Shown here piece by piece: positions 1 through 8,518 of a stretch of 52,439 nt of DNA; position 1 is the first letter of the stretch, and every line of letters starts with the position of its first letter. The translations under genes were made by a program, and so were the position numbers. Location: positions 1 through 52,439 of the forward strand of contig CAYGRM010000006.1 in NCBI GenBank assembly GCA_964352225.1, read 5' to 3'. The notes under the pieces are model-generated. The model was not told the origin of the DNA. It did no database searches and worked only from the letters and a program-made list of their open reading frames with translations. This stretch comes from CAJQQY01 sp964352225 (lineage in GTDB: Bacteria > Bacteroidota > Bacteroidia > Chitinophagales > Saprospiraceae).

Positions 1-2
1 TG

Positions 3-158
3 ATAAAAGAACACGTCGTGAGTAGTTACCATATCGAATTGGACGACTTAGATTATAATCCATTTGATGGACAAGGCGGAAGAGGAAAAATGTACCAATT
101 GTTTGGAAATGAAATGGAACCTATTATTAATGAATTGAATGAAATATTAGCTGCATGA
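3..158 (+). CDS. hsdR: Type I restriction enzyme R subunit, C-terminal end only
   Basis: The window opens inside this gene. An open frame from base 3 gives 51 residues and a TGA stop at 156-158. It reads DYNPFDGQGGRGKMYQLFG and then an acidic helix ending NELNEILAA, which I recognise as the typical HsdR tail. HsdR is the ATP-dependent translocase/nuclease subunit of type I restriction systems; its nuclease and helicase domains lie to the left of the window. The stop overlaps the ATG of the next gene (ATGA), so hsdR and hsdS are probably translationally coupled. The call rests on the tail and on the adjoining hsdS and hsdM. Confidence 0.75.
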   Translation: MKEHVVSSYHIELDDLDYNPFDGQGGRGKMYQLFGNEMEPIINELNEILAA

Positions 159-1684
159 TGAAAGAAGATTGGGTGGAATGTACATTAGGAGATATTGCCT
201 CCAAAATTACAAAAGGAAGTACTCCAACTACTTATGGATATAAATACCAAAGAGAAGGAATTAATTTTATTAAAATTGAAAATGTTGTTAATGGAAAGAT
301 TGATTTAAAAAGTATTCATCAATTCATTTCGGAAGAAGCACACAATTCTCAACAGCGTTCACAATTAAAGGAAGGAGATGTTTTATTTTCTATTGCGGGA
401 ACAATTGGCGAAACTTGCTTAATAAAAGAAGAAGTTTTACCTGCAAATACTAATCAAGCCTTTGCCATTATTAATGGTTTTAATTCAGTACTTGAAGCAG
501 ATTTTTTAAGAAAACAATTTGATTCTTTTGTTTCAAGAAAAGTAAAATCACTAGCAAGGGGTGGAGCTATGAATAATGTTTCTTTAACTAATCTAAAAGA
601 AATGATAATTAGTCTTCCACCTCTCCCCATCCAACGCGCCATCGTCTCCAAAATAGAATCCTTATTCAGCAGCTTAGACAGCGGCATCGCCGACCTCAAA
701 AAAGCACAAGCGCAACTGAAAATATATCGGCAAGCGGTGTTGAAGAAAGCGTTTGAGGGGGAACTGACAAAGGAATGGCGAGCGAAGCAAAAGGACTTAC
801 CGAGTGCGGAAGCATTGTTGGAAGAAATAAAAATAGAACGGGAAAGATATTATGAGGAGCAAGTTAAGGATTGGAAAAAGGCGGTGGGAGTTTGGGAGGA
901 TAATGGGAAGGAGGGGAAGAAGCCGAGTAAGCCAAGAGCCATGAGAGAAGTTGATAAATTCACTCTTGATGAAATAATTGATTTTGCAGAATTGCCTAAT
1001 GGCTGGAAGTGGGTCAAATTTGGAAATATATTTCAAGTTTTTGTTGGCTCAACGCCAAGTAGAAAAAAAAATGAATATTGGGAAAATGGAACTATCAATT
1101 GGGTAAGTAGTGGTGAAGTCGCTTTTAATACAATTATAGATACAAAAGAAAAAATTACTAAGGAAGGTTTGGATAATGCTTCAACAACTGTTCATCCAAA
1201 GGGAACAGTCATGTTAGCGATGATAGGAGAAGGGAAAACTCGTGGGCAAGCAGCTATATTAGAAATCAACGCTTGTCATAATCAAAATACAGCTGCAATA
1301 AGAGTTTCTGAAATTGGATTTCCTTCCAAATATTTATATCACTATTTATTTTTTAAATATGAAGGTAATCGAAGACTAGGTTCAGGAAATAATCAAAAGG
1401 CATTAAATCAAGGTAGAATATTAGAATTTGATTATCCTCTCTGTTCAAAAGAAGAACAAAATCAAATCGTAAAAGAAATAGAATCCCGCCTCTCCGTCTG
1501 CGATAAGGTAGAAGAAAGCATCACGACGAGCCTAGTCAAAGCGGAAGCGTTACGGCAAAGTATCTTAAAGAAAGCCTTCGAAGGTAAGCTGTTAAGTGCG
1601 GAGGAGATAGCGGCGTGTAGGAAGGAGAAGGATTATGAGGCGGCATCAGTATTATTGGAGCGGATAAAGACAGAGAAGAAATAA
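155..1684 (+). CDS. hsdS: Type I restriction-modification specificity subunit HsdS
   Basis: 509 residues, a normal HsdS length. HsdS chooses the bipartite DNA target for the HsdM/HsdR complex. The layout is the usual duplicated one. Target recognition domain 1 covers about residues 1-150, followed by a conserved helical spacer (about 153-208, PLPIQRAIVSKIESLF then LKKAFEGEL). A charged linker follows. Recognition domain 2 covers about 278-425, then the second spacer (about 430-480, with LKKAFEGKLL mirroring the first). The start at 155 overlaps the hsdR stop; ATG at 158 is equally possible. The spacers use GC-richer codons than the strongly AT-rich recognition domains, which suggests domain exchange. 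The next gene begins 29 bp downstream. Confidence 0.93.
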   Translation: MMKEDWVECTLGDIASKITKGSTPTTYGYKYQREGINFIKIENVVNGKIDLKSIHQFISEEAHNSQQRSQLKEGDVLFSIAGTIGETCLIKEEVLPANTNQAFAIINGFNSVLEADFLRKQFDSFVSRKVKSLARGGAMNNVSLTNLKEMIISLPPLPIQRAIVSKIESLFSSLDSGIADLKKAQAQLKIYRQAVLKKAFEGELTKEWRAKQKDLPSAEALLEEIKIERERYYEEQVKDWKKAVGVWEDNGKEGKKPSKPRAMREVDKFTLDEIIDFAELPNGWKWVKFGNIFQVFVGSTPSRKKNEYWENGTINWVSSGEVAFNTIIDTKEKITKEGLDNASTTVHPKGTVMLAMIGEGKTRGQAAILEINACHNQNTAAIRVSEIGFPSKYLYHYLFFKYEGNRRLGSGNNQKALNQGRILEFDYPLCSKEEQNQIVKEIESRLSVCDKVEESITTSLVKAEALRQSILKKAFEGKLLSAEEIAACRKEKDYEAASVLLERIKTEKK

Positions 1685-1713
1685 TTAAATCATCATCAAA
1701 ATAAAACGCTCTC

Positions 1714-3228
1714 ATGAATCAAGAAGTAAGGAAATTTTTAATCGACCAATGTGTAAAGGGAGAACCTATTTATTATGAGGTAATTGGAAGATTGATGAAA
1801 CTTGATTTAAATAATCAAGAAGACCGCAATGTTTTAAGTAAAGCACTTGGAAGCATTTCGACTTTTGAACACCAAAAGAAAAGACCGCTAATTAGTTCAA
1901 TCGCAATTTATAAACCACAAAGCAATAGAAAAATATCGGAAGATTTTACGAGTGTGCATGGTAATGGGTTTTATAATCTATGTGAAGAACTAGGCATAGG
2001 GAAATCTTCTAAATTGGCTAAAGAATATTATGGTTTTACACAAATAGAAGAATGTAAAAAGTTTTGGCAAAAGGCTGAGAATTACGCTGCTTATTATAAT
2101 CTTGATGAAGAAAAAATAATTCATAATCTTGATTTCTTTACAACTCAAGAAATTGAATTCTTAGCAACTTGGGGAGGACGGGTTTATGATAAAAATAATG
2201 AAGAACATTTTGCTGCGAAAGAATACATCAAGAATTCTTTAGGTACTAAAACGAAATATTGGTCAGAACAGTTAGTTAAAGCAATTGGGGGATTAGATAC
2301 TTATAATCGAAGAATATGGAGTCAAAGAGGATGGACAGAAACAAAAGAAGGTAAGGCTCAAATTTCACAATTTAAGTCATATACTTGGGCAAGGATATTT
2401 CGAATTGGAGATAAAGACAAACATATATTTTTTAATGTAGGCATAGATGGTAATTCTAAAAATAATTCTTTAGGCTTATTCTATAAAATAGATTATTATT
2501 TTGAGAAAAGTTCAAATTTGGATGATAACCAAATGGCAATAGTCAAAAAGAATATACCAAAAGAATTGAGTTGGAAATTAATAAGTAAAGATGAATTAGG
2601 AGATTATGATTGGAATTCGCTTATTGAAAAAACAGCAGGATTTATTTCTGAACATCTAAATGTATATGATAGATTAATACAATTGGCATGGGGAGATGAC
2701 TCACCAGAAGAAGTTTTTACTAGTTTTCTTCGACCTCAAAATCCTCCAGAAAATGGAATCGATGTTCTTCCTGAATTGAACCCAAATTTTGCGGGAGTTG
2801 ATAAAGATTTTACTAAAGAAGCAATTGAAAATAAAGAAATTGGAGATGCAGGGGAAGAGTTGGTTCTGCAATATGAAATTAATAGAATTAAAAATGGAAA
2901 GCATCCTGATTTAGCGGAAGAGGTGAAAATTGAAAAAGATGGAAAAGGGTATGATATACTTTCTTTTGATGAAAATAGAAACCCAAAATATATTGAAGTA
3001 AAAACCACAAGAGGAAAAAATCTAACTCCTTTTTATTTTAGTATTAATGAAAAGCTTTTTGCAGAAAAGAATCCTAACAAATATTTCATCTATCGACTTT
3101 ATAATTTTGATGAAGAAAGCAACACAGCAGATTTTTATGAAATTCAAAATATTAATGAATCATTACTAATGCAGCCAATTGCATTTAAAGTCTATATTAA
3201 GAAACGAGACAAAAACATGAATCAATGA
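1714..3228 (+). CDS. DUF3883 (PD-(D/E)XK nuclease-like) protein inside the type I R-M operon
   Basis: 504 residues. The C-terminus has the DUF3883 pattern: GDAGEELVLQYE near residue 377, GYDILSF near 411 and YIEVKTT near 425. This matches the D...ExK core of the PD-(D/E)XK nuclease fold. The first ~75 residues form a small helical domain (GEPIYYEVIGRLMKLD, then EHQKKRPLISS) that often accompanies DUF3883 and could bind DNA; this is from memory of the family. The middle 250 residues are unrecognised. Proteins of this kind are common beside restriction systems, so a DNA-directed defence or accessory role is likely but unproven. The gene is AT-rich compared with hsdM. Its stop overlaps the next ATG (ATGA). 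Confidence 0.75.
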   Translation: MNQEVRKFLIDQCVKGEPIYYEVIGRLMKLDLNNQEDRNVLSKALGSISTFEHQKKRPLISSIAIYKPQSNRKISEDFTSVHGNGFYNLCEELGIGKSSKLAKEYYGFTQIEECKKFWQKAENYAAYYNLDEEKIIHNLDFFTTQEIEFLATWGGRVYDKNNEEHFAAKEYIKNSLGTKTKYWSEQLVKAIGGLDTYNRRIWSQRGWTETKEGKAQISQFKSYTWARIFRIGDKDKHIFFNVGIDGNSKNNSLGLFYKIDYYFEKSSNLDDNQMAIVKKNIPKELSWKLISKDELGDYDWNSLIEKTAGFISEHLNVYDRLIQLAWGDDSPEEVFTSFLRPQNPPENGIDVLPELNPNFAGVDKDFTKEAIENKEIGDAGEELVLQYEINRIKNGKHPDLAEEVKIEKDGKGYDILSFDENRNPKYIEVKTTRGKNLTPFYFSINEKLFAEKNPNKYFIYRLYNFDEESNTADFYEIQNINESLLMQPIAFKVYIKKRDKNMNQ

Positions 3229-3713
3229 ATTTAAAATATTTTTTTTCCATTCTTATAGCTTTTTTTTGCGGTGCGTATTCTTATCATGTTTTCCAAACTT
3301 CTAATGAACAGGGAATTAAAGAAACAATTGTTACTAATCAAAAAATAGAATCAACAGATAAAAAAGAAGCCCCTAAAGTATTCAAAACTTATCGTTTATA
3401 TAGGAGTTTTGATACAGCTGGAAAACCTGAATATTATCAATGGTGGTTTATTTATGGGTATATGGATAAATTTAACGAGTGGGCAATAGAAGGAAAAAAA
3501 ATAAAAGTATACATGGATGAAAATCAAGATGGCATTGTCGTGGATTTTTTAGAAGAACCTTTAAATCAACATTCTGAAAAAAGAATTTATGACTTATTAG
3601 AATCTATTGCTCATCAAGTGACTGATTATAAATATTGGAAGGATATGCAGAAAGTTAAAGAGGAAGGAGGTGAAGTACCTGATTTTGATACTCCTAGAAT
3701 TCATAGGAGGTGA
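3225..3713 (+). CDS. Small membrane-anchored or secreted protein of unknown function in the R-M operon
   Basis: 162 residues. An N-terminal hydrophobic stretch (about residues 5-20, FFSILIAFFCGAYSYHVF) suggests a signal anchor, followed by a charged soluble domain. The domain is rich in aromatic residues (YYQWWFIYGYMDKFNEW) and contains a DENQDG acidic loop. No known family was recognised. It overlaps the previous gene by ATGA, and its own TGA stop sits where the hsdM frame opens, so it is co-transcribed with hsdS and hsdM. An exported or anchored protein is out of place in a cytoplasmic type I R-M locus. It might support a membrane-linked defence function or be a passenger gene. Confidence 0.6.
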   Translation: MNLKYFFSILIAFFCGAYSYHVFQTSNEQGIKETIVTNQKIESTDKKEAPKVFKTYRLYRSFDTAGKPEYYQWWFIYGYMDKFNEWAIEGKKIKVYMDENQDGIVVDFLEEPLNQHSEKRIYDLLESIAHQVTDYKYWKDMQKVKEEGGEVPDFDTPRIHRR

Positions 3714-3787
3714 AAATCAGTAAAGAACATTTTTTATTATTAAAAACAAAATATCCTCTAGGCGAGGTAAATTTAAATAAAATAACT

Positions 3788-5308
3788 ATGACCGACTCAA
3801 CAATCATTTCAAAAATATGGAACCTCGCCAGCGTACTTCGAGACGATGGCGTAGGCTATGGTGATTACTTAGAACAAATCACCTACCTGCTATTTCTAAA
3901 AATGGCAGACGAACTCAATAAGCCACCGTACAACAAGAACTTAAAATTCCCCAAACTCAAAGACGTAGAAGGGAATGAATTTGAGGACGGTGAAATTTGC
4001 GATTGGCAAACTCTTTCAGGAAAAAGAGGGGCAGAGTTAGAATCTTTTTACAGTCAGTTACTCCGTAGCCTTAGTACTGAGAAAGGTATGCTCGGGCAAA
4101 TCTTTACCAAGAGCCAAAACAAAATCCAAGACCCTTCCAAGCTGCTCAAAGTCATCAACCTAATCGACAAAGAAGATTGGAATATGATGGGCGCAGATGT
4201 CAAAGGAAAAATCTACGAAGGCTTATTGGAAAAAAATGCAGAAGATACCAAGAGTGGTGCAGGGCAATACTTTACGCCACGAGCATTAATCAAAACCATG
4301 GTCGCCTGTATCCAACCTAAACCGATGAAAACCATTTCTGACCCTGCCTGTGGGACAGGTGGATTTTTCTTAGCTGCCTACGATTGGATAGTGGACAATA
4401 ATAAACTCGACCGAGAAGAAAAAGCATTTCTAAAAAATGGAACGTTCCACGGAAATGAGATAGTTGCCAATACCCGTAGAATGTGTTTGATGAATATGTA
4501 CTTGCACAATATCGGAGAGATAGATGGCGAGTCATTTATCAATCCAAATGATGCGTTGATTTCTGACGATGGCAGTAGATATGATTATGTACTTGCCAAT
4601 CCACCTTTCGGAAAGAAGAGCAGCATGACCATCACCAACGAAGATGGCGAAATAGAAAAACAAGACCTCAGTTACAACCGACAAGATTTTTGGGAATCTA
4701 CTTCCAACAAACAACTCAATTTTTTACAGCACATCAAAGCGCAATTAAAAATTAACGGAGAGGCGGCAGTCGTCTTGCCCGATAATGTTTTGTTTGAAGG
4801 TGGAGCAGGGGAGGAAGTGCGGAAGCAATTAATGAAGACCACAGAGTTGCACACCATCTTAAGATTACCAACAGGCATTTTTTATGCGCAAGGTGTAAAG
4901 GCGAACGTTTTGTTTTTCAAAAATAAACCTGCCAGTAAAGAAGCTTGGACAAAAGATATTTGGTTCTATGATTACCGAACCAATATCCATCATACGCCTA
5001 AGAAAAGACCAATGCGGATAAATGACCTTGCCGACTTTGTCAAGCTTTACAATCCAAAGAATATCAACAAACGAAAAGAAACGTGGAGCGAAGAAAACGA
5101 GGAAGGTAGATGGCGGAAATATGCTTACGATGAAATTGTAACGAGAGATAAAACGAGTTTGGATATTTTTTGGTTGAAGGATAAGAGTTTGACGGACTTG
5201 GAGAATTTGCCTGACCCTGATATTTTGGCGGAGGAGATTATTGAGAATTTGGAGAGTGGGTTGAGTAGTTTTAAGGAGATTATGGAGGTGATTGGTGGAA
5301 TTGAGTAG
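3788..5308 (+). CDS. hsdM: Type I restriction-modification methyltransferase subunit HsdM
   Basis: 506 residues, an adenine-N6 DNA methyltransferase that works with HsdS. The N-terminal HsdM helical domain begins MTDSTIISKIWNLASVLRDD. The SAM-binding motif DPACGTGGFF is near residue 185 and the catalytic NPPFG motif near 271. The frame is open from a GTG at 3710 that overlaps the previous stop, but I chose the ATG at 3788 because HsdM proteins normally begin a few residues before IISKIWN. The additional 26 codons look like untranslated leader or an optional extension. This is the last gene of the R-M operon, and it is visibly less AT-rich than the two genes before it. Confidence 0.93.
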   Translation: MTDSTIISKIWNLASVLRDDGVGYGDYLEQITYLLFLKMADELNKPPYNKNLKFPKLKDVEGNEFEDGEICDWQTLSGKRGAELESFYSQLLRSLSTEKGMLGQIFTKSQNKIQDPSKLLKVINLIDKEDWNMMGADVKGKIYEGLLEKNAEDTKSGAGQYFTPRALIKTMVACIQPKPMKTISDPACGTGGFFLAAYDWIVDNNKLDREEKAFLKNGTFHGNEIVANTRRMCLMNMYLHNIGEIDGESFINPNDALISDDGSRYDYVLANPPFGKKSSMTITNEDGEIEKQDLSYNRQDFWESTSNKQLNFLQHIKAQLKINGEAAVVLPDNVLFEGGAGEEVRKQLMKTTELHTILRLPTGIFYAQGVKANVLFFKNKPASKEAWTKDIWFYDYRTNIHHTPKKRPMRINDLADFVKLYNPKNINKRKETWSEENEEGRWRKYAYDEIVTRDKTSLDIFWLKDKSLTDLENLPDPDILAEEIIENLESGLSSFKEIMEVIGGIE

Positions 5309-5321
5309 TAAATTTTATGTT

Positions 5322-5340
5322 GATTCTTGTTTTCAGAATC
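5322..5340. terminator. Weak hairpin between convergent genes
   Basis: A 6-bp inverted repeat (GATTCT / AGAATC) with a 7-base loop sits in the 42-bp gap between the hsdM stop and the 3' end of the caspase gene. It is flanked by T- and A-rich DNA and might serve as a short bidirectional terminator. The stem is weak, so support is slight. Confidence 0.3.
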
Positions 5341-5350
5341 GCTAATTTGA

Positions 5351-7927
5351 TTATTTTATTGATTTAGCTACTCGAAAGCTCGTTCTATAGGATGGAGAAT
5401 ATCCAGAGCTTCTATCACCTACTTTCGCGCCACTAGCTCCATTTTCCCAAGCGCTACCTTTTTGAACTTTTGAGCGTCCTGTTTTAGGACCTTGAGGATT
5501 TATTTGAACTTCTGAAGAATAAGTCTCAGAAGAGCCAGTCCAATCATTACACCATTCTGCTAAGTTGCCAGCCATATCATAAAGCCCTAGTTGATTCGGC
5601 TTGCAAGTTCCAATCATTTTAGGTGAGGCATCATAATATGTATTTCCGTATGTGGTATACGAGATTCCACCGGTTACACCATATTCAATTAATTTTTTTA
5701 CATCGTTGGTGCCTGGATATATCGTTCTATCAGATGCTCCACCTCCCGCTGCATATTCCCATTCTGCCTCTGTTGGAAGCCTGTATCCCTCGCCTAACCA
5801 TTTACAGTATTCATTAGCACCCACCCAAGATACGTAAGCCACAGGATAATTCCGATATGTTTTATTGACTATAAACCTTTCTCCGTCGGTATCAATTCTA
5901 CATCCTGAATAATGATAATATCCATCTAAATCTATCCAATTAGATAATAATAAACTGTCAGGTTTTACACTATTAAGAAATACGCTATATTCCAAATTAG
6001 TAACTTCAAATTTTCCTAGGTAAAAATCACTTAATGTTACTTTGCGAATGGGTTCATCATCATTCATTCTACTATTACTTTTAAAGTTTTTGTCCCCCAT
6101 TATAAAAGTACCTCCTTCTATGAACTTTAATGGTGGTTTCAATTCACGTTCTAGCTTTTTTATTAAATTAATAACTTCATCTGTGTGTTTTAATTTCTGT
6201 GCATCTTCTAAATAGCCAAATTTTGCTGAAGGTATACCTGTATCACTAGCTTTTTGAATTAGCTCATCATATTTGTTCTGTAACCAAACAGAATCAATAG
6301 ATTCTTTTACTTGAACTAATTTTTCCTTGACCTGCTCATTATCTTCCAATTCTTGTGCTCTCCATAATGTCCTCCTTGCTTGATTAAATTCCCCCGCACT
6401 CTTCTGTACATTTGCTTTATCCATTAATTCTTCAAATGTAGGAAGTTGAAGAAAGTAAATAAGAATAGCTAATAACACAAGACTTAGACCTATAGCGGTA
6501 CCAACAACAGTTTTTTTATCTTTTTTTGAAAGGGATTGAAAAACAGATAGTGTGTCTTTACTCTTCAATTGCTGTTTTGAATTAGTCTCAGTATTCTTAT
6601 TAGATTTGATAGATATAGCTTGCTGTTTTTGAATCCGTTTTGCTTCTTCTTCTATAATATAAAGTTGCTGTTTTCTTTGTTCAGCCTTTTTGAGATATAC
6701 ACTATCTGGATGTTTATTAATAAATCTTCGATATGATCCAATTGTATCAAGACGCTGAGCATTCTCCCAATCTCCTTTTTCTTCTGACTTCCTTCTTCTA
6801 TTTGCCCTTTCTTCCTCTTCAATTTTCTGAAGTTTTGCAATTTCTTTTTTTGCTTGCTTAGTTTTGATGTTTTTGGGATATTTTCTAAGGAAATCAAGGT
6901 AGGAGTCAATACTATTTGATTGAATTGCCCAACTCCAAGCTTTTGCTTCTTCTATAGAAATAGAACGATTCTCTGCCTCTTGGGAAAATTTTCCATTAGG
7001 GTATCTGTTTAAATAATTATCATAAGCTGTTGGTGAATCTTGTAAAAGAGACAAATTCCATAATGCCTCTTCTGCAAATTCGCTTTCGCCAAATTTTGTG
7101 AGAAATAAATTATAAGCTTTTTCTGTATGCAAATTTTGCGTCTTTTTCCATTCCGAAATTGGTCTTTCATTGGGATGGAAAATAAATTGTCCTCCTAGAT
7201 CGCCAATTCCATATAAACGAGCACTTGAGGGTAATTGATCCGCTAATTGAGGTACGGTTTTTATTAAATAGAGTTCTAAATCTAAAGCAGAAACAGAATC
7301 AGTCTTTGCCTTTAGAAATGTAAGTAGGCAAGTTGCAAAAGGGCTGTTTCCTCCAGCTTCGCCATCGCTAACCAATTCTGTTCTTCCCGAAGTCAAAACT
7401 CTTCTTGAAGGAAAAGACTCAACTTTCTTATTAGATTCATCAGAACGTGTTACTATCGTTCCTGAAAAACAAGAATCCACTATCAGATATATATGATGCG
7501 CTTTTATGTCATCTAGATGATCTCTAATCGACGAGTTTGCTATATAATCAGAACGATACTTAGCATCTACAGGAATCCAGTAACCTTTGTTTTTGGCGTT
7601 ATTGGTTGTTCCATGACCTGAATAATAAATAAGAAGATTGTCTTCTGGCTTAATTATTTCTTCTAAAATAGTCAACTTATCCAAGATGTTTTTACGGGAA
7701 GCACTTTCATCGAATAATTCATATAAATAATCAGCATGGAAATGATATTTTTCTAATAGAATATCTCTAAAGTCTTTTGAATCACGGACTGCATTATTTA
7801 ATTGGGAGGCATACACATATTTATCTATACCTATTACAAATAAATAGTTTTTTCCATGAATAATGTCTTTATTCGTAGAATTGGTAAGTTTTTCTAAATA
7901 TATTCCCTTCTTTTTGTTTTCTTCCAT
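5351..7927 (-). CDS. Caspase-like protease fused to helical repeats, a transmembrane segment and an FGE-sulfatase-like domain
   Basis: 858 residues counted from the ATG at 7927; the frame extends three codons further to a TTG, which I consider less likely. Residues ~27-255 form a peptidase C14 (caspase-fold) domain with the catalytic His in YYSGHG (~105) and Cys in VDSCFSG (~153). Residues ~270-420 carry three helical repeats of about 35-40 residues (for example YDNYLNRYPNGKFSQEAE), resembling TPR-like repeats. A charged linker and one membrane helix (~472-493, GLSLVLLAILIYFLQ) follow. From ~602 to the end is a formylglycine-generating-enzyme-like domain (GGTFIMGD, YRLPTEAEWEYAAGG, FRVAKS). 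Bacterial caspases of this type act in stress, conflict or cell-death systems; a role here beside an R-M system is inference. Confidence 0.88.
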   Translation of the reverse strand: MEENKKKGIYLEKLTNSTNKDIIHGKNYLFVIGIDKYVYASQLNNAVRDSKDFRDILLEKYHFHADYLYELFDESASRKNILDKLTILEEIIKPEDNLLIYYSGHGTTNNAKNKGYWIPVDAKYRSDYIANSSIRDHLDDIKAHHIYLIVDSCFSGTIVTRSDESNKKVESFPSRRVLTSGRTELVSDGEAGGNSPFATCLLTFLKAKTDSVSALDLELYLIKTVPQLADQLPSSARLYGIGDLGGQFIFHPNERPISEWKKTQNLHTEKAYNLFLTKFGESEFAEEALWNLSLLQDSPTAYDNYLNRYPNGKFSQEAENRSISIEEAKAWSWAIQSNSIDSYLDFLRKYPKNIKTKQAKKEIAKLQKIEEEERANRRRKSEEKGDWENAQRLDTIGSYRRFINKHPDSVYLKKAEQRKQQLYIIEEEAKRIQKQQAISIKSNKNTETNSKQQLKSKDTLSVFQSLSKKDKKTVVGTAIGLSLVLLAILIYFLQLPTFEELMDKANVQKSAGEFNQARRTLWRAQELEDNEQVKEKLVQVKESIDSVWLQNKYDELIQKASDTGIPSAKFGYLEDAQKLKHTDEVINLIKKLERELKPPLKFIEGGTFIMGDKNFKSNSRMNDDEPIRKVTLSDFYLGKFEVTNLEYSVFLNSVKPDSLLLSNWIDLDGYYHYSGCRIDTDGERFIVNKTYRNYPVAYVSWVGANEYCKWLGEGYRLPTEAEWEYAAGGGASDRTIYPGTNDVKKLIEYGVTGGISYTTYGNTYYDASPKMIGTCKPNQLGLYDMAGNLAEWCNDWTGSSETYSSEVQINPQGPKTGRSKVQKGSAWENGASGAKVGDRSSGYSPSYRTSFRVAKSIK

Positions 7928-7981
7928 TATTAGCAATGATTTCTCTAGCTGTTTAGAGAAGAATAAAATGAATTTTATTTA

Positions 7982-8013
7982 CAAATGTATTTAAAATTAT
8001 AATTTCCTACAAT
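7982..8013 (-). promoter_or_regulatory. Bacteroidota-type promoter for the caspase gene
   Basis: Read on the minus strand, TACATTTG (7989-7982) matches the Bacteroidota -7 box TAnnTTTG exactly. A TTG (-33 core) lies 20 bp upstream at about 8012-8010. Transcription would start near 7975, leaving about 48 bases of leader before the ATG at 7927. The spacing agrees with the known 19-21 bp. Confidence 0.6.
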
Positions 8014-8035
8014 CTATTCAAAGGTTTGATGAATG

Positions 8036-8160
8036 GTGAGCCGATTTCGGCAGACATGATTAGACAACTCGGCTGGAGACCCTGCCCGCTCGTGCAACGC
8101 TACCGCTCGACCGCTTGCGGCATGCCTCTGACTGGAGTGAAGCATTCCTAAAGGACTGCG
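8036..8160. other. GC-richer intergenic segment, possible dispersed repeat
   Basis: About 125 bp with obviously higher GC content than everything around it (for example ctgcccgctcgtgcaacgc). It has no convincing reading frame. It lies between the caspase promoter and a phosphoesterase relic. Its composition suggests imported or dispersed-repeat DNA, but no second copy occurs in this window, so this is a compositional observation only. Confidence 0.35.
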
Positions 8161-8221
8161 ATGATATTTAAAACGAAAAAAATAGAGCAGCAACCATCCA
8201 AAAACTAAATAATGAAAAACT

Positions 8222-8332
8222 ATGTACGACCTTATCGGAGACATTCACGGACACGCTGACGAACTAGAGCAACTCTTACAAAAATTGGGCTATACCAAAG
8301 ATACTAATGGAGCTTTCCAATATTGCTACTAG
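8222..8332 (+). pseudogene. Truncated metallophosphoesterase (PPP-type) N-terminus
   Basis: An ATG at 8222 opens a 36-codon frame reading MYDLIGDIHGHADELEQLLQ, followed by KLGYTKDTNG, and stops at TAG 8330-8332. This is the canonical start of calcineurin-like serine/threonine phosphatases, with the metal-binding GDIHG motif. Full proteins of this family run to 200-300 residues, so this is a relic that kept only the first strand-helix unit. It lacks the GDYVDRGP and GNHE metal-binding motifs and cannot be active. It marks a deletion or insertion boundary between the caspase and pentapeptide genes. Confidence 0.75.
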
Positions 8333-8408
8333 CAAAGTCATATTTGAAGCAGACGATTTTGTTAACGGATTATAAGAGTTAAGAGGAGAATCTAATGTTT
8401 ATAAGGGA

Positions 8409-8443
8409 TCTACACATGTAGATGTTTGATCTACATGTGTAGA
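8409..8443. repeat. 15-bp perfect inverted repeat upstream of the pentapeptide gene
   Basis: tctacacatgtagat at 8409-8423 is followed by a 5-base spacer and its exact reverse complement at 8429-8443. Each arm is itself nearly palindromic (ctaca...tgtag). There is no T-tract. It could be an operator, a hairpin in a leader RNA, or the end of a small mobile or repetitive element. The preceding aagggatctacac (8403-8415) recurs downstream of the gene at 10274-10286. Confidence 0.7.
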
Positions 8444-8518
8444 GGATTAGTTTACGAGTGTGGATAATTAATCAACAAGTATATTTCTTAGAGGAAATAG
8501 TGAAAAAATATTCATACC

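Noticed and set aside
3710..3787. GTG start for HsdM overlapping the previous stop
   Set aside because: The 26 added residues have no counterpart in the HsdM N-terminus I know. The ATG at 3788 fits the family start, although the overlap could still allow coupling.
8014..8244. Minus-strand open frame of 76 codons over the GC-richer patch
   Set aside because: Its composition follows the GC-rich insert, it has no recognisable motif, and it overlaps the phosphoesterase relic on the other strand.
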